The position numbers and the translations under genes were made by a program. A DNA stretch of 64,000 bases from Bacteroidales bacterium. Its GTDB lineage: Bacteria; Bacteroidota; Bacteroidia; Bacteroidales; UBA932. The notes under the pieces were generated by a model. That model was not told the DNA's origin. It saw nothing but the letters and a program-made list of their open reading frames with translations, and did not search any database. Shown here in pieces: positions 35,314 to 43,988 of this stretch (its first letter is position 1; each line of letters begins with the position of its first letter). Location: assembly GCA_017476575.1 (NCBI GenBank), contig JAFUZO010000079.1:1-64000 (forward strand), in the 5' to 3' direction.

Positions 35314-35501
35314 GCCGTCAGGCCCCTTGCTGAAAACAACACGTTCCAACGTACCGAGTTTACTCAGATCAGGGATGACGGGCCCAGGTGACCCATCGGG
35401 GGATTCTGCATCACGATGCAGGACGTGGGATATCAGGAACTGGTCGGAACTCAAATCTTATCCTGATAAGATTTTCTGACACGGACGCTGACGGCTTTTT
35501 T
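35314..35501 (+). ncRNA. Structured RNA between zapA and rny, candidate 6S RNA
   Basis: The 188-nt segment is closed by GCCGTCAG (35314-35321) pairing with CTGACGGC (35488-35495), followed at once by TTTTTT. Inside are an apical hairpin CTGCAT/ATGCAG with a CACG loop and a near-perfect hairpin AAATCTTA/TAAGATTT. The overall long-rod shape, length and location after zapA agree with 6S RNA, which binds sigma-loaded RNA polymerase. I could not confirm the 6S central bubble by eye. No separate promoter is clear, so it may be processed from the zapA message. Confidence 0.6.
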
Positions 35502-35510
35502 CCATTCATG

Positions 35511-35537
35511 AAGGTTTCCTGGAAGGGAAGCCTTTTT
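35511..35537 (+). terminator. Second terminator before rny
   Basis: AAGGTTTCC (35511-35519) pairs with GGAAGCCTT (35526-35534) with one G-U pair, followed by TTT. It lies between the RNA and the rny start. Confidence 0.7.
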
Positions 35538-35565
35538 GTGATGGAACTAAAACCTTTTGATACTT

Positions 35566-37110
35566 ATGAACACTATAGTTGCTATCATCATCGGATTCGT
35601 TGCCGGCGCCATCCTCACGCTGGCAGCCTACATACTGGCCCGCAGGGCTATCCTGCGCGGCAAGCGGGACGAAATCCTCGAGAAGGCGGAAGTGGAGGCG
35701 GAGAAAATCCGCAACGAAAAGATCCTCCAGGCCAAGGAGAAGTTCCTCGGTCTCAAGGCTGAACACGAGCAGTACATCCAGGAGAAGAACGCCCAGCTCC
35801 GCGAAGCGGAATCCCGCATCAAGCAGAAAGAGAACACGCTCAACCAGAAAAGCGGAGACCTCGACCGCAAGAACAAGGAACTCGAAGGCATCAAGGCCTC
35901 GCTCAAAGGACAGCAGGATTCCCTGAAACGTAAGGAAGAAGAGTTCGACCAACGGATCGCCCAAGCAAACCGGCAGATCGAGTCGATTGCCGGCATGACG
36001 GCCCAGGAAGCCAAGAACCAGCTCCTGGAGAACATGAAGGCTGAAGCCAGGACCGAAGCCCAGGCCTATATCAACGACACCATCGACGAAGCCCGCCTGA
36101 ACGCGGCCAAGGAAGCCAAGCGCATCGTCATCAACACCATCCAGCGTACCGCCACCGAGACGGCCATCGAGAACGCCGTCACGACCTTCCCGATCGACAA
36201 CGACGAGATCAAGGGCCGCATCATCGGCCGGGAAGGGCGCAACATCCGGGCCCTGGAGGCCGCCACCGGCGTCGAAATCGTCGTCGACGATACGCCGGAC
36301 GCCATCCTGCTCTCGGCCTTCGACCCGGTCCGCCGCGAAGTGGCCCGCCTCGCTCTCCACCAGCTCGTCATCGACGGACGCATCCATCCCGCCCGTATCG
36401 AAGAAGTTGTCGGCAAGGTCCAGAAGCAGCTTGAGGACGAAATCCTCGAGACCGGCAAGCGGACCTGTATCGACCTCGGCATTCACGGCATGTCCATGGA
36501 ACTCGTCCGCCTGATCGGACGCATGAAATACCGTTCATCCTATGGGCAGAACCTTCTCCAGCACTCCCGCGAAGTAGCCAACATCTGCTCGATCATGGCC
36601 TCCGAGCTCGGGCTCAACCCCAAGATTGCCAAGCGGGCCGGCCTTCTCCACGATATCGGCAAGGTATCTGAAGAGGACCCGGATCTTCCTCACGCCCTGC
36701 TCGGCATGAAACTCGCCGAACAGTATAAGGAAAAGCCGGAAATCTGCAACGCCATCGGGGCCCACCACGAGGAGACCGAGATGACATCCCTTTACGCCCC
36801 CATCGTACTGGTGGGTGACGCGATTTCCGGTGCCCGGCCAGGCGCCCGCCGCGAAGTGATCGAATCCTACATCAAACGACTCAAGGGCATGGAAGACCTC
36901 GCTGCCGCCTATCCGGGTGTGACCAAATCCTATGCCATCCAGGCCGGTCGCGAACTCCGGGTGATCGTCGGTGCGGAGCAAGTCTCCGACAATGAGGCCG
37001 AGGTCCTCTCCGGCGAGATTGCCAAGAAGATACAGGACGAAATGACCTACCCCGGACAAGTGAAGATCACCGTCATCCGGGAAACCCGATCAGTCGCCTA
37101 TGCGAAGTAA
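35566..37110 (+). CDS. rny: Ribonuclease Y
   Basis: RNase Y is a membrane-bound endonuclease that initiates mRNA decay. The 514-residue protein has an N-terminal transmembrane helix ([20 protein letters not shown]), a long coiled coil (residues about 25-200), a KH domain ([21 protein letters not shown]) and an HD domain ([32 protein letters not shown]). The start is the ATG at 35566. A TTG nine bases upstream is less likely. It overlaps the DsbD-like gene by 11 bp. Confidence 0.95.
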   Translation: MNTIVAIIIGFVAGAILTLAAYILARRAILRGKRDEILEKAEVEAEKIRNEKILQAKEKFLGLKAEHEQYIQEKNAQLREAESRIKQKENTLNQKSGDLDRKNKELEGIKASLKGQQDSLKRKEEEFDQRIAQANRQIESIAGMTAQEAKNQLLENMKAEARTEAQAYINDTIDEARLNAAKEAKRIVINTIQRTATETAIENAVTTFPIDNDEIKGRIIGREGRNIRALEAATGVEIVVDDTPDAILLSAFDPVRREVARLALHQLVIDGRIHPARIEEVVGKVQKQLEDEILETGKRTCIDLGIHGMSMELVRLIGRMKYRSSYGQNLLQHSREVANICSIMASELGLNPKIAKRAGLLHDIGKVSEEDPDLPHALLGMKLAEQYKEKPEICNAIGAHHEETEMTSLYAPIVLVGDAISGARPGARREVIESYIKRLKGMEDLAAAYPGVTKSYAIQAGRELRVIVGAEQVSDNEAEVLSGEIAKKIQDEMTYPGQVKITVIRETRSVAYAK

Positions 37111-39010
37111 GACAATCATGATGACGGCAGCACTTCTGATGAGTGTTGCCGTTTTTGCCCAAGGGCCCGGAAACCCGGCATCAGCCCTTTGGAAGGTTTC
37201 GGCCGACCCGGTGGAGACAGACCTCTACCGGATCACCTTTTCGGGAAAGATCGGAAAGGGACTCCATATCTATGGCCTCGACCACCCGGACAATCCGTTC
37301 ACGGTCGAATACACCGCCCTCGGCGGGGCCGTCCTGCAAGGCGGTCTCCAGGCCGTCTCTGGACCGGTCGACTTCAAGGGTGAAGCGGTCTATTTCGATC
37401 GCGCCGTCTTCACCCAGGAGGTCCGCTCGCAGGAAGGGACGGCCCTCGAAGGGACCCTCCACTGGCAGGCCTGCGCCGACGAGATGTGCGGCCTGCCGGA
37501 AGAACAAGACTTCCAGGTCACGCTCGGTACAGCCCAGGCACATTCGACTGTCATCGGAGACCCGGAACGCACCCAGGACGGGCACAAGGGCCTCTGGGCC
37601 CTCATCCTCGAGGCCATCCTGTGGGGCTTCGCCATGCTGCTCACCCCCTGCGTGTTCCCGATGGTCCCGATGACCATCTCCTTCTTCCTGAAAGGGTCGG
37701 ACAACGTGCACCAAGGCCGTTTCAAGGCCTTCATGTACGGCGTTTTCATCGTCCTGCTCTATACGGTCCCCATCTGTGTCATCATCGGTCTGACCTGGAT
37801 TGTCGGCGGCGAGGCCGTGACGGCGGACATCTTCAACTGGCTCGCCACCCATTGGCTTCCGAACCTCATCTTCTTCATCGTATTCATGGTATTCGCGGCC
37901 TCGTTCTTCGGTGCCTTCGAGATCGTCCTCCCCTCCTCCTGGCAGAACAAGAGCGATGCCCGGTCGGACCGGAAGGGCCTTGCGGGAGTCTTCTTCATGG
38001 CACTGACCCTCGTGCTGGTCTCCTTCTCCTGCACCGGCCCTATCGTCGGCTCCGTTCTGATCCAATCCACCCAAGGTGAGTTCTGGACCCCGATGGTCAC
38101 GATGCTGGCCTTCTCGGTCGCCTTCGCCCTGCCGTTCACCATCTTCGCCCTCTTCCCGGAACTCTTGAAAAAACTCAAGAGCGGGGCCTGGCTCAATTCG
38201 GTCAAGGTGGTGATGGGCTTTATCGAAGTGGCCTTCGGCTTCAAGTTCCTCAGCGTCGCCGACCAGACCTACCACTGGGGGCTCCTGGACCGGGAAGTCT
38301 ACCTTGCTATCTGGATCGTGGTGTTCACCCTGCTGGGCTTCTACCTGCTGGGCAAGATCCGCTTCCGCCATGACGACGAGGTGAAGCACATCGGTGTCGT
38401 GCGCCTGTCGCTCGCCATCGCTGTGTTCTCCTTCGTGGTCTACATGGTCCCGGGCCTGTTCGGGGCCCCGCTGAAGGCGCTTTCCGGTTACCTGCCGCCC
38501 ATCGAGACGCAGGACTTCGTGCTGACGCCTGGTTCTTCCGCTTCCTCCGCCTCTCCTGCCCCGTCGCACAATACCGGCCTGAAAATCGCCCACAACCTCC
38601 CCGGATACTTCACCTTGGAAGAAGGTTTCGAGGCAGCCCGCGAGAGCGGGAAACCGGTGCTTGTGGACATCACCGGCCACGGCTGCACCAACTGCCGCGA
38701 GATGGAGGCCCGTGTCTGGAGCGATCCGGAAGTCCTGCGCCGCCTGCGGGACGATTTCGTCATCGTCGCCCTCTACACCGACGACAAGCAGCGGCTCCCT
38801 GAAGCGCAGTGGCTGACCACCCCGGGCGGGAAGACGCTCAAGACCATCGGCAGCGTCAATTCCTACATCGTCAGGACCCGTTTCCAGGTCAATGCACAGC
38901 CCAACTACCTGATCCTGGATGCCGACGGGAATGTCCTTGCCGGACCGCGTGGCTACAACCTTTCCATCCCCGGCTTCATCGATTTCCTGGATAGTCCCTT
39001 GTCATTCTGA
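37100..39010 (+). CDS. DsbD-like thiol:disulfide interchange protein
   Basis: The 636-residue protein carries electrons from cytosolic thioredoxin across the inner membrane. It has a signal peptide, an N-terminal periplasmic DsbD-alpha domain ([15 protein letters not shown]), a membrane domain with the paired cysteines in [15 protein letters not shown] and [13 protein letters not shown], and a C-terminal thioredoxin domain with [15 protein letters not shown]. The last codons and stop (LSF, TGA) are encoded by a dispersed repeat copy at 38998-39027. The start could also be one of two ATGs within 21 bp. Confidence 0.92.
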   Translation: MRSKTIMMTAALLMSVAVFAQGPGNPASALWKVSADPVETDLYRITFSGKIGKGLHIYGLDHPDNPFTVEYTALGGAVLQGGLQAVSGPVDFKGEAVYFDRAVFTQEVRSQEGTALEGTLHWQACADEMCGLPEEQDFQVTLGTAQAHSTVIGDPERTQDGHKGLWALILEAILWGFAMLLTPCVFPMVPMTISFFLKGSDNVHQGRFKAFMYGVFIVLLYTVPICVIIGLTWIVGGEAVTADIFNWLATHWLPNLIFFIVFMVFAASFFGAFEIVLPSSWQNKSDARSDRKGLAGVFFMALTLVLVSFSCTGPIVGSVLIQSTQGEFWTPMVTMLAFSVAFALPFTIFALFPELLKKLKSGAWLNSVKVVMGFIEVAFGFKFLSVADQTYHWGLLDREVYLAIWIVVFTLLGFYLLGKIRFRHDDEVKHIGVVRLSLAIAVFSFVVYMVPGLFGAPLKALSGYLPPIETQDFVLTPGSSASSASPAPSHNTGLKIAHNLPGYFTLEEGFEAARESGKPVLVDITGHGCTNCREMEARVWSDPEVLRRLRDDFVIVALYTDDKQRLPEAQWLTTPGGKTLKTIGSVNSYIVRTRFQVNAQPNYLILDADGNVLAGPRGYNLSIPGFIDFLDSPLSF

Positions 39011-39027
39011 GCCTGCCGAAGAATCAC
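38998..39027 (+). repeat. Dispersed repeat (GTCATTCTGA...GAAGAATC type)
   Basis: The core GTCATTCTGAGCCTGCCGAA followed by GAATC is the same unit as the two facing copies at 6919-6984. In one frame it reads [10 protein letters not shown], a peptide often seen as an annotation artefact in bacterial genomes. This copy supplies the DsbD-like gene's stop codon. Confidence 0.7.
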
Positions 39028-39032
39028 TTCCT

Positions 39033-41285
39033 ATGTCTGAAATAGAACCCCTCATCGCCGACCTTGCGCTGATCTTGATCTGCGCGGGCATCATGACCCT
39101 CCTGTTCAAGAAACTCAAGCAGCCGTTGGTGCTGGTCTACATCGTGGCCGGATTCATCGCCAGCCCGCACTTCGGGCTCACTCCGTCCGTCATCGACACG
39201 GCCAGCATCCACACCTGGTCTGACATCGGGGTCATCTTCCTGCTGTTCGCCCTCGGCCTGGAGTTCAGTTTCAAGAAGATTGTCAAGGTCGGCGGCCCGG
39301 CCATCATCGCGGCCCTCACCATCATCTTCGGGATGATCTTCCTCGGCTTCACGGTCGGCTCGTCCTTCGGCTGGAAGCGGATGGACGCCCTCTTCCTCGG
39401 CGGGATGATCGCCATGTCCTCCACGACCATCATCTACAAGGCGTTCGAGGACCTGGGGCTGGCCAAGAAACAATTCGTCGGCCTGGTCATGTCCATCCTC
39501 ATCCTGGAGGACATCCTGGCCGTCGTACTGATGGTCGTTCTCTCAACCATCGCGGTATCCAGCAGTTTCGAAGGGAGCGAGCTGCTCCTGTCCATCGGAA
39601 AACTGGTGTTCTTCCTCATCCTGTGGTTCGTCGTAGGCATCTACCTGATTCCGCTCATCCTCCGCAAGGCGCGGAAACTCATGAACGAGGAAACCCTTCT
39701 CGTCGTGGCGCTCGGCTTGTGTTTCGGCATGGTCGTCATCGCGGCCCAGACCGGCTTCTCGGCCGCCTTCGGGGCCTTCATCATGGGCTCCATCCTCGCC
39801 GAGATCATCGAGGCCGAGCATATCGAACATCTGGTCAAGCCGGTCAAGGACCTGTTCGGGGCCATCTTTTTCTTGTCCGTCGGTATGATGGTCGATCCGG
39901 CGATGATCGCCCACTACTGGCTGCCCATCCTCGTCATCACGCTCACCGTTATCGTCGGCCAGGCCACCTTCGCCACCCTCGGCGTCCTGCTCTCCGGACA
40001 GACGCTCAAGACCGCCATGCAGTGCGGCTTCTCCCTGACCCAGATCGGCGAATTTGCCTTCATTATCGCAACGCTCGGCGTCTCGCTCGGGGTCACCAGT
40101 GACTTCCTCTACCCCATCGTCGTCGCCGTCTCTGTCATCACCATCTTCCTGACCCCCTACATGATCCGGCTGGCCGGACCAGCCTATGGCTTCGTCGAGC
40201 GGCATCTTCCTGAGAAGTGGAAGGGCTTCCTGGAACACTACACGTCCGGCAATGCACCGGCTGCCGGCAAGGAGAGTGTCTGGAAACAGTACGTCTTCGC
40301 CATCGTCCGCTTCACAGCGGTCTACAGCATCATCTGCGTGGCCGTCACCGCCCTTTCGTTCCGCTTCCTGGTCCCCCTCGCCGAGCAATGGATTCCCGGC
40401 GTCTGGGCCGACATCGCATCGGCGGCCGTCATCCTCGTCGTGCTCGCCCCCTTCCTGCGGTCCATCATGATCAAGAAGAACCATTCCGAGGAGTTCATGA
40501 CCCTCTGGAACGGGAACCGGGGCAACCGGGCGCCGCTCGTCGGGACCATCGTCCTCAGGACAGCCCTTGCCCTGGCCTTCGTCTTCTATGTGCTGGCCCG
40601 CCTGTTCCACGTCTCGGTGCTGCTCCTCCTGCCGCTCGCCGTCATTGTGGTCGCCATGATGATGTTCAGCCGCTTCATCAAGCGCAATTCCATCCGCATC
40701 GAGCGGACCTTCCTCGACAACCTCCGCTCCCGCGAACTGCGGGACGAGTACCGGGGCGACAAGAAGCCGGAATATGCCACCCGCCTTCTCTCGAAGGACC
40801 TCCACCTGGCCGAATTCGACATTCCCGTCGACGTGGAATGGGCTGGGGACACGCTGTCCCGGCTGAACTTCGGCCAACGGTTCGGAGTACACGTCGTCTC
40901 CATCCTGCGGGGTGAAATGCGTATCAACATCCCCAAGGCGACGGACCGCCTGTTCCCCCAGGACCGCATCCAGGTCATCGGATCGGACAACGATCTCGAA
41001 GCCTTCGGCGCCGCGCTGCGTCCCGCCGTACAGGAAGCGGACGACGACCGCTACAGCCGGGGCGAGATGGTCCTGAGCCGCATCGAGATCGGTGCATCCT
41101 CCCCCTTCCTCGGGCACAACATCCGTGAAGCCGGTATCCGCAACCACTACCACTGCCTCGTCGTCGGCGTAGAGAAGGCCGACGGCACCCTCCATACGCC
41201 CGATGTCGCCCGTCCGTTCGACGAAGACGACATCCTCTGGCTCGTGGGCGAACGACACGATATCGAGGCCGTGCAGGCGTTGTAA
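39033..41285 (+). CDS. CPA2-family cation:proton antiporter with TrkA-C domain
   Basis: The 750-residue protein has a KefB/NhaS3-like membrane region of about a dozen helices (for example LFKKLKQPLVLVYIVAGFIA, DIGVIFLLFALGLEFSFKKI, LVVALGLCFGMVVIAAQTGFS and LFGAIFFLSVGMMVDPAMIA) and a C-terminal regulatory part ending in a TrkA-C-like domain (IEIGASSPFLGHNIREAG...DEDDILWLVGERHD). It exchanges K+ or Na+ for protons at the inner membrane. The start at 39033 is chosen because the upstream extension reads through the repeat element. Confidence 0.93.
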   Translation: MSEIEPLIADLALILICAGIMTLLFKKLKQPLVLVYIVAGFIASPHFGLTPSVIDTASIHTWSDIGVIFLLFALGLEFSFKKIVKVGGPAIIAALTIIFGMIFLGFTVGSSFGWKRMDALFLGGMIAMSSTTIIYKAFEDLGLAKKQFVGLVMSILILEDILAVVLMVVLSTIAVSSSFEGSELLLSIGKLVFFLILWFVVGIYLIPLILRKARKLMNEETLLVVALGLCFGMVVIAAQTGFSAAFGAFIMGSILAEIIEAEHIEHLVKPVKDLFGAIFFLSVGMMVDPAMIAHYWLPILVITLTVIVGQATFATLGVLLSGQTLKTAMQCGFSLTQIGEFAFIIATLGVSLGVTSDFLYPIVVAVSVITIFLTPYMIRLAGPAYGFVERHLPEKWKGFLEHYTSGNAPAAGKESVWKQYVFAIVRFTAVYSIICVAVTALSFRFLVPLAEQWIPGVWADIASAAVILVVLAPFLRSIMIKKNHSEEFMTLWNGNRGNRAPLVGTIVLRTALALAFVFYVLARLFHVSVLLLLPLAVIVVAMMMFSRFIKRNSIRIERTFLDNLRSRELRDEYRGDKKPEYATRLLSKDLHLAEFDIPVDVEWAGDTLSRLNFGQRFGVHVVSILRGEMRINIPKATDRLFPQDRIQVIGSDNDLEAFGAALRPAVQEADDDRYSRGEMVLSRIEIGASSPFLGHNIREAGIRNHYHCLVVGVEKADGTLHTPDVARPFDEDDILWLVGERHDIEAVQAL

Positions 41286-41314
41286 AAAAGACTGCCTTGA
41301 TCAGGTCAAAGCAG
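41284..41314 (-). terminator. Terminator of the 5'-nucleotidase gene
   Basis: On the minus strand CTGCTTTGA pairs with TCAAGGCAG (one mismatch) and is followed by TCTTTTTT. It sits immediately beyond the stop of the convergent antiporter gene. Confidence 0.7.
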
Positions 41315-41339
41315 CCTTCCACGATACACGAGGCCGACC

Positions 41340-43088
41340 TTATTTTCCGAACAGCAGCTGCATATCGGCGGAGATACCCGCAGAAGCCAGTTTTTCAGGG
41401 ATGAACCGCCAGGTGCCGATGACCGACGGGGCGCTGATGACTTCGGGGTCGATGGAGCCGTTCTCCATCAGGTAGTCGTAGAGGATGTTGCGGATCTCCG
41501 GATAGCGGGCGACCGTGCGGGCGGCGAGGGCATCGGGGTCGATGCCGGCTTCGCGGAGCAGGTTGCCGCCGCCGGAAGCCCGGTAGGAGGTCATGGCCAC
41601 GTTGTAGGTCCGGGACGGGTCGAAGGGCATCCCGTCGGCCAGGGCCGTGATGGCGATCCGCTGTCCGCGCGGCTTCGTCACGTCGACGGTGTAGTCGAGC
41701 CCGGCCGCGGAATCGAAGTTGTAGGAACGGTTGATGAAGGACCAGCCCCGCTGCTGGGTCCGCGGGTCGTCGCTCTGGCGGATCTGGAGGATATGCTCGC
41801 CCGGTCCGGATACGGTGTTGACCCACTTGTCATAGGACACCTCAAGGTAGTCCTTGATTTCCGCACCGGTCAACTGTACGACATAGAGCTGGTTCTCGAA
41901 TGGATAGATGGTGAAAAGGTCGTTGTAGGTCAGGATGCCGGCACCGACATGCCCGTTGTAGGTCAACGGGGCGCCGAAGGAGATGTCCGCCGGGGCGCAG
42001 CCGAGGCTGAGGGTATGGATCAGGTTCATGTAGTCGCTCATGCCCCGGTAGGCGTCGCGGGTCCAGAGGTCGGTGTTGAGGATGCCGACCTCCCGGAGGG
42101 TGAAGGCCTTGACCGCCTCGAAGTCCTGCTGGAAATGCGCCCGCATGAGAGAGTCGGCCATCTCGGCCTTGACCGGGATGAGGTCGGTCTCGAAGGTCTT
42201 GGAGACCACTTTTCCGCCTTCCACCTTCAAGTGCATCTTGCCGTGGCCGACATAGCGGCTGTGGCTGCCGGAGTTGATGAGGGCGCAGGTATCACGGGTC
42301 TCCACGTAGGGACGGTGGTCATGGCCGCACACGAGGAAGTCCACCCCGCGCACGCTGTTGAAGGCGTCGAGCGCCTCTGCTTCAAGGATGGTTCCGTCTC
42401 CCTGCCCGCAGGCCGAGTGCATGGTGGCGACCACGACATCCGGATGCTCCCGGTCCCGGACGTAGTCCACGTCGCGCTGGATGATGTCGGCAATGGAGAC
42501 GAAGTGCATCCCGCTCCAGATCTCTTCTGAGAGCCATGCCTTGATGTTGGCATTGGTGTAACCGAGGACCGCAATCCTCAGGCCCGCCTTCTCCACCATC
42601 TTGTACAGCGGGAAGTACGTCTGGCCGTTGTCGTTGCGGACCGCGTTGCCCGCCAGGAAATCGGCCCCGGCCTTCTTGAGATCGGCGGTCACCCGGTCGT
42701 ATACCGGATGGCCCGTTTCGATGTCATGGTTGCCGACCGCCACCGCATCGTACTTCATGTATTCCAGCAGGCGCGGGAACAGGTGCGGGGTCACCGTATC
42801 GACATAATTGAAATAATAGGCGGCATTGTCACCCTGGAGACAGTCGCCCGCGTCCACGAGGAGGACATTGCCGGGGCCGTCCGCCGTCCGGACACTGTCG
42901 ATGTAATGGTTCATTGCGAAGAGGGACTTCCGGATACCTCCGCCGACATAGGTCGAATCGAACCAAGTACTGTGGACATCGTTGGTCGTCAGGATGGTGA
43001 GGGTGTAGTCTCCGTTTCTGAGAGAAGGTCTGCAGGAGAAGACAAGGAGGGCCGCCGTCACGGCCGGGAGAAAAGGTCTGGGGTTCAT
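41340..43088 (-). CDS. UshA-type 5'-nucleotidase / metallophosphatase lipoprotein
   Basis: The 582-residue protein has a lipobox (LLVFSC, Cys19) and a two-domain layout: a calcineurin-like metallophosphatase (ILTTNDVHSTWF, LLVDAGDCLQGD, VAVGNHDIETG, VVVATMHSACGQ, LVCGHDHRPY) and a C-terminal 5'-nucleotidase domain (YNDLFTIYPFENQLYVVQLTG, VAMTSYRASGGGNLLREAG). It probably hydrolyses extracytoplasmic nucleotides or 2',3'-cyclic nucleotides. The promoter box TAACTTTG lies 20 bp upstream. Confidence 0.93.
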   Translation of the reverse strand: MNPRPFLPAVTAALLVFSCRPSLRNGDYTLTILTTNDVHSTWFDSTYVGGGIRKSLFAMNHYIDSVRTADGPGNVLLVDAGDCLQGDNAAYYFNYVDTVTPHLFPRLLEYMKYDAVAVGNHDIETGHPVYDRVTADLKKAGADFLAGNAVRNDNGQTYFPLYKMVEKAGLRIAVLGYTNANIKAWLSEEIWSGMHFVSIADIIQRDVDYVRDREHPDVVVATMHSACGQGDGTILEAEALDAFNSVRGVDFLVCGHDHRPYVETRDTCALINSGSHSRYVGHGKMHLKVEGGKVVSKTFETDLIPVKAEMADSLMRAHFQQDFEAVKAFTLREVGILNTDLWTRDAYRGMSDYMNLIHTLSLGCAPADISFGAPLTYNGHVGAGILTYNDLFTIYPFENQLYVVQLTGAEIKDYLEVSYDKWVNTVSGPGEHILQIRQSDDPRTQQRGWSFINRSYNFDSAAGLDYTVDVTKPRGQRIAITALADGMPFDPSRTYNVAMTSYRASGGGNLLREAGIDPDALAARTVARYPEIRNILYDYLMENGSIDPEVISAPSVIGTWRFIPEKLASAGISADMQLLFGK

Positions 43089-43107
43089 TTCGTCAGTCTT
43101 AATCCCG

Positions 43108-43115
43108 CAAAGTTA
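43108..43115 (-). promoter_or_regulatory. 5'-nucleotidase gene promoter, -7 box
   Basis: TAACTTTG on the minus strand is divergent from the GSCFA promoter only 14 bp away, so the two promoters overlap and may exclude each other. Confidence 0.62.
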
Positions 43116-43128
43116 GCACATTTTTGCG

Positions 43129-43136
43129 TAAATTTG
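43129..43136 (+). promoter_or_regulatory. GSCFA gene promoter, -7 box (leaderless)
   Basis: TAAATTTG on the plus strand ends 6 nt before the ATG at 43143, predicting a leaderless transcript. Confidence 0.6.
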
Positions 43137-43142
43137 CACATC

Positions 43143-43988
43143 ATGATGAAACTTCAGACACCGGTTCTTTGCGAGCCCTCCCCGTTCCGGCTTTCCTATG
43201 CAGACCGGATCATGGTCCTCGGCAGCTGCTTCGCCGACGAAATCGGGCAGCGGCTTGTCGATTACGGCTTCCAAGCCACGTTCAACCCGTTCGGGACATT
43301 GTACAACCCCGTTTCCATTTCCAATGCGGTCGCCCGCCTCGCGTCGCGAATGCCGTTCACGACGGACGATGTGGTCGAAATGGGAGCGGGAGCCGGAAAG
43401 GTCTGTTCTTTCTCGCATCACACTTCGTTCGCCCGCACAGATCCGCCATCCTTCCTTGAAAACGCCAATGCCCGTCTCGCAGAAGCCGCGGAGGTATGGA
43501 AGGAGGCTGACCGGGTGCTCATCACCCTCGGCACAGCCTGGGCCTTCCGGTGGAAGGAAACCGGAGAGACCGTCGCCAACTGCCTCAAACGCCCGGCGGC
43601 AGAATTCACCCGCTACCGCCTTACCGTCCCCCAAGTGTCTGCACTCCTGAGCGGGCTCACCGCCCGCTACCCGGACAAACAGTTCCTCTTCACGATGAGC
43701 CCCATCCGCCATCTGGCCGACGGAGCCCATGGCAACCAGTTGTCCAAGAGCACCTTGCTTCTGGGCATCGAGCAGACCGGGGCCCTGTATTTCCCCGCCT
43801 TTGAAATCGTGATGGATGAACTCCGAGACTACCGGTTCTATGCCGAGGACATGGTACATCCGTCCCGGCAGACCGCCGGCTACCTTTGGGAGCGCTTCAT
43901 CGACTGGGCCCTGCCGGAAGAGGAACGGCCCCGGTACGAGGCAGCTGTCAAAGCCTTCCGGCAGTCGCAGCACCGGCCTCTCGCCTAA
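43143..43988 (+). CDS. GSCFA-domain protein (SGNH-like hydrolase)
   Basis: The 281-residue protein carries the name-giving motif VLGSCFADEIGQRL near residue 25, followed by YGFQATFNPFGTLYNPVSI, LITLGTAWAFRW, LFTMSPIRHLADG, and a C-terminal DMVHPSRQTAGYLWERF with the Asp-x-x-His pair. GSCFA proteins look like SGNH/GDSL hydrolases acting on esters or polysaccharide acyl groups. No signal peptide is seen. Its stop overlaps the ffh stop within CTAA. Confidence 0.9.
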   Translation: MMKLQTPVLCEPSPFRLSYADRIMVLGSCFADEIGQRLVDYGFQATFNPFGTLYNPVSISNAVARLASRMPFTTDDVVEMGAGAGKVCSFSHHTSFARTDPPSFLENANARLAEAAEVWKEADRVLITLGTAWAFRWKETGETVANCLKRPAAEFTRYRLTVPQVSALLSGLTARYPDKQFLFTMSPIRHLADGAHGNQLSKSTLLLGIEQTGALYFPAFEIVMDELRDYRFYAEDMVHPSRQTAGYLWERFIDWALPEEERPRYEAAVKAFRQSQHRPLA

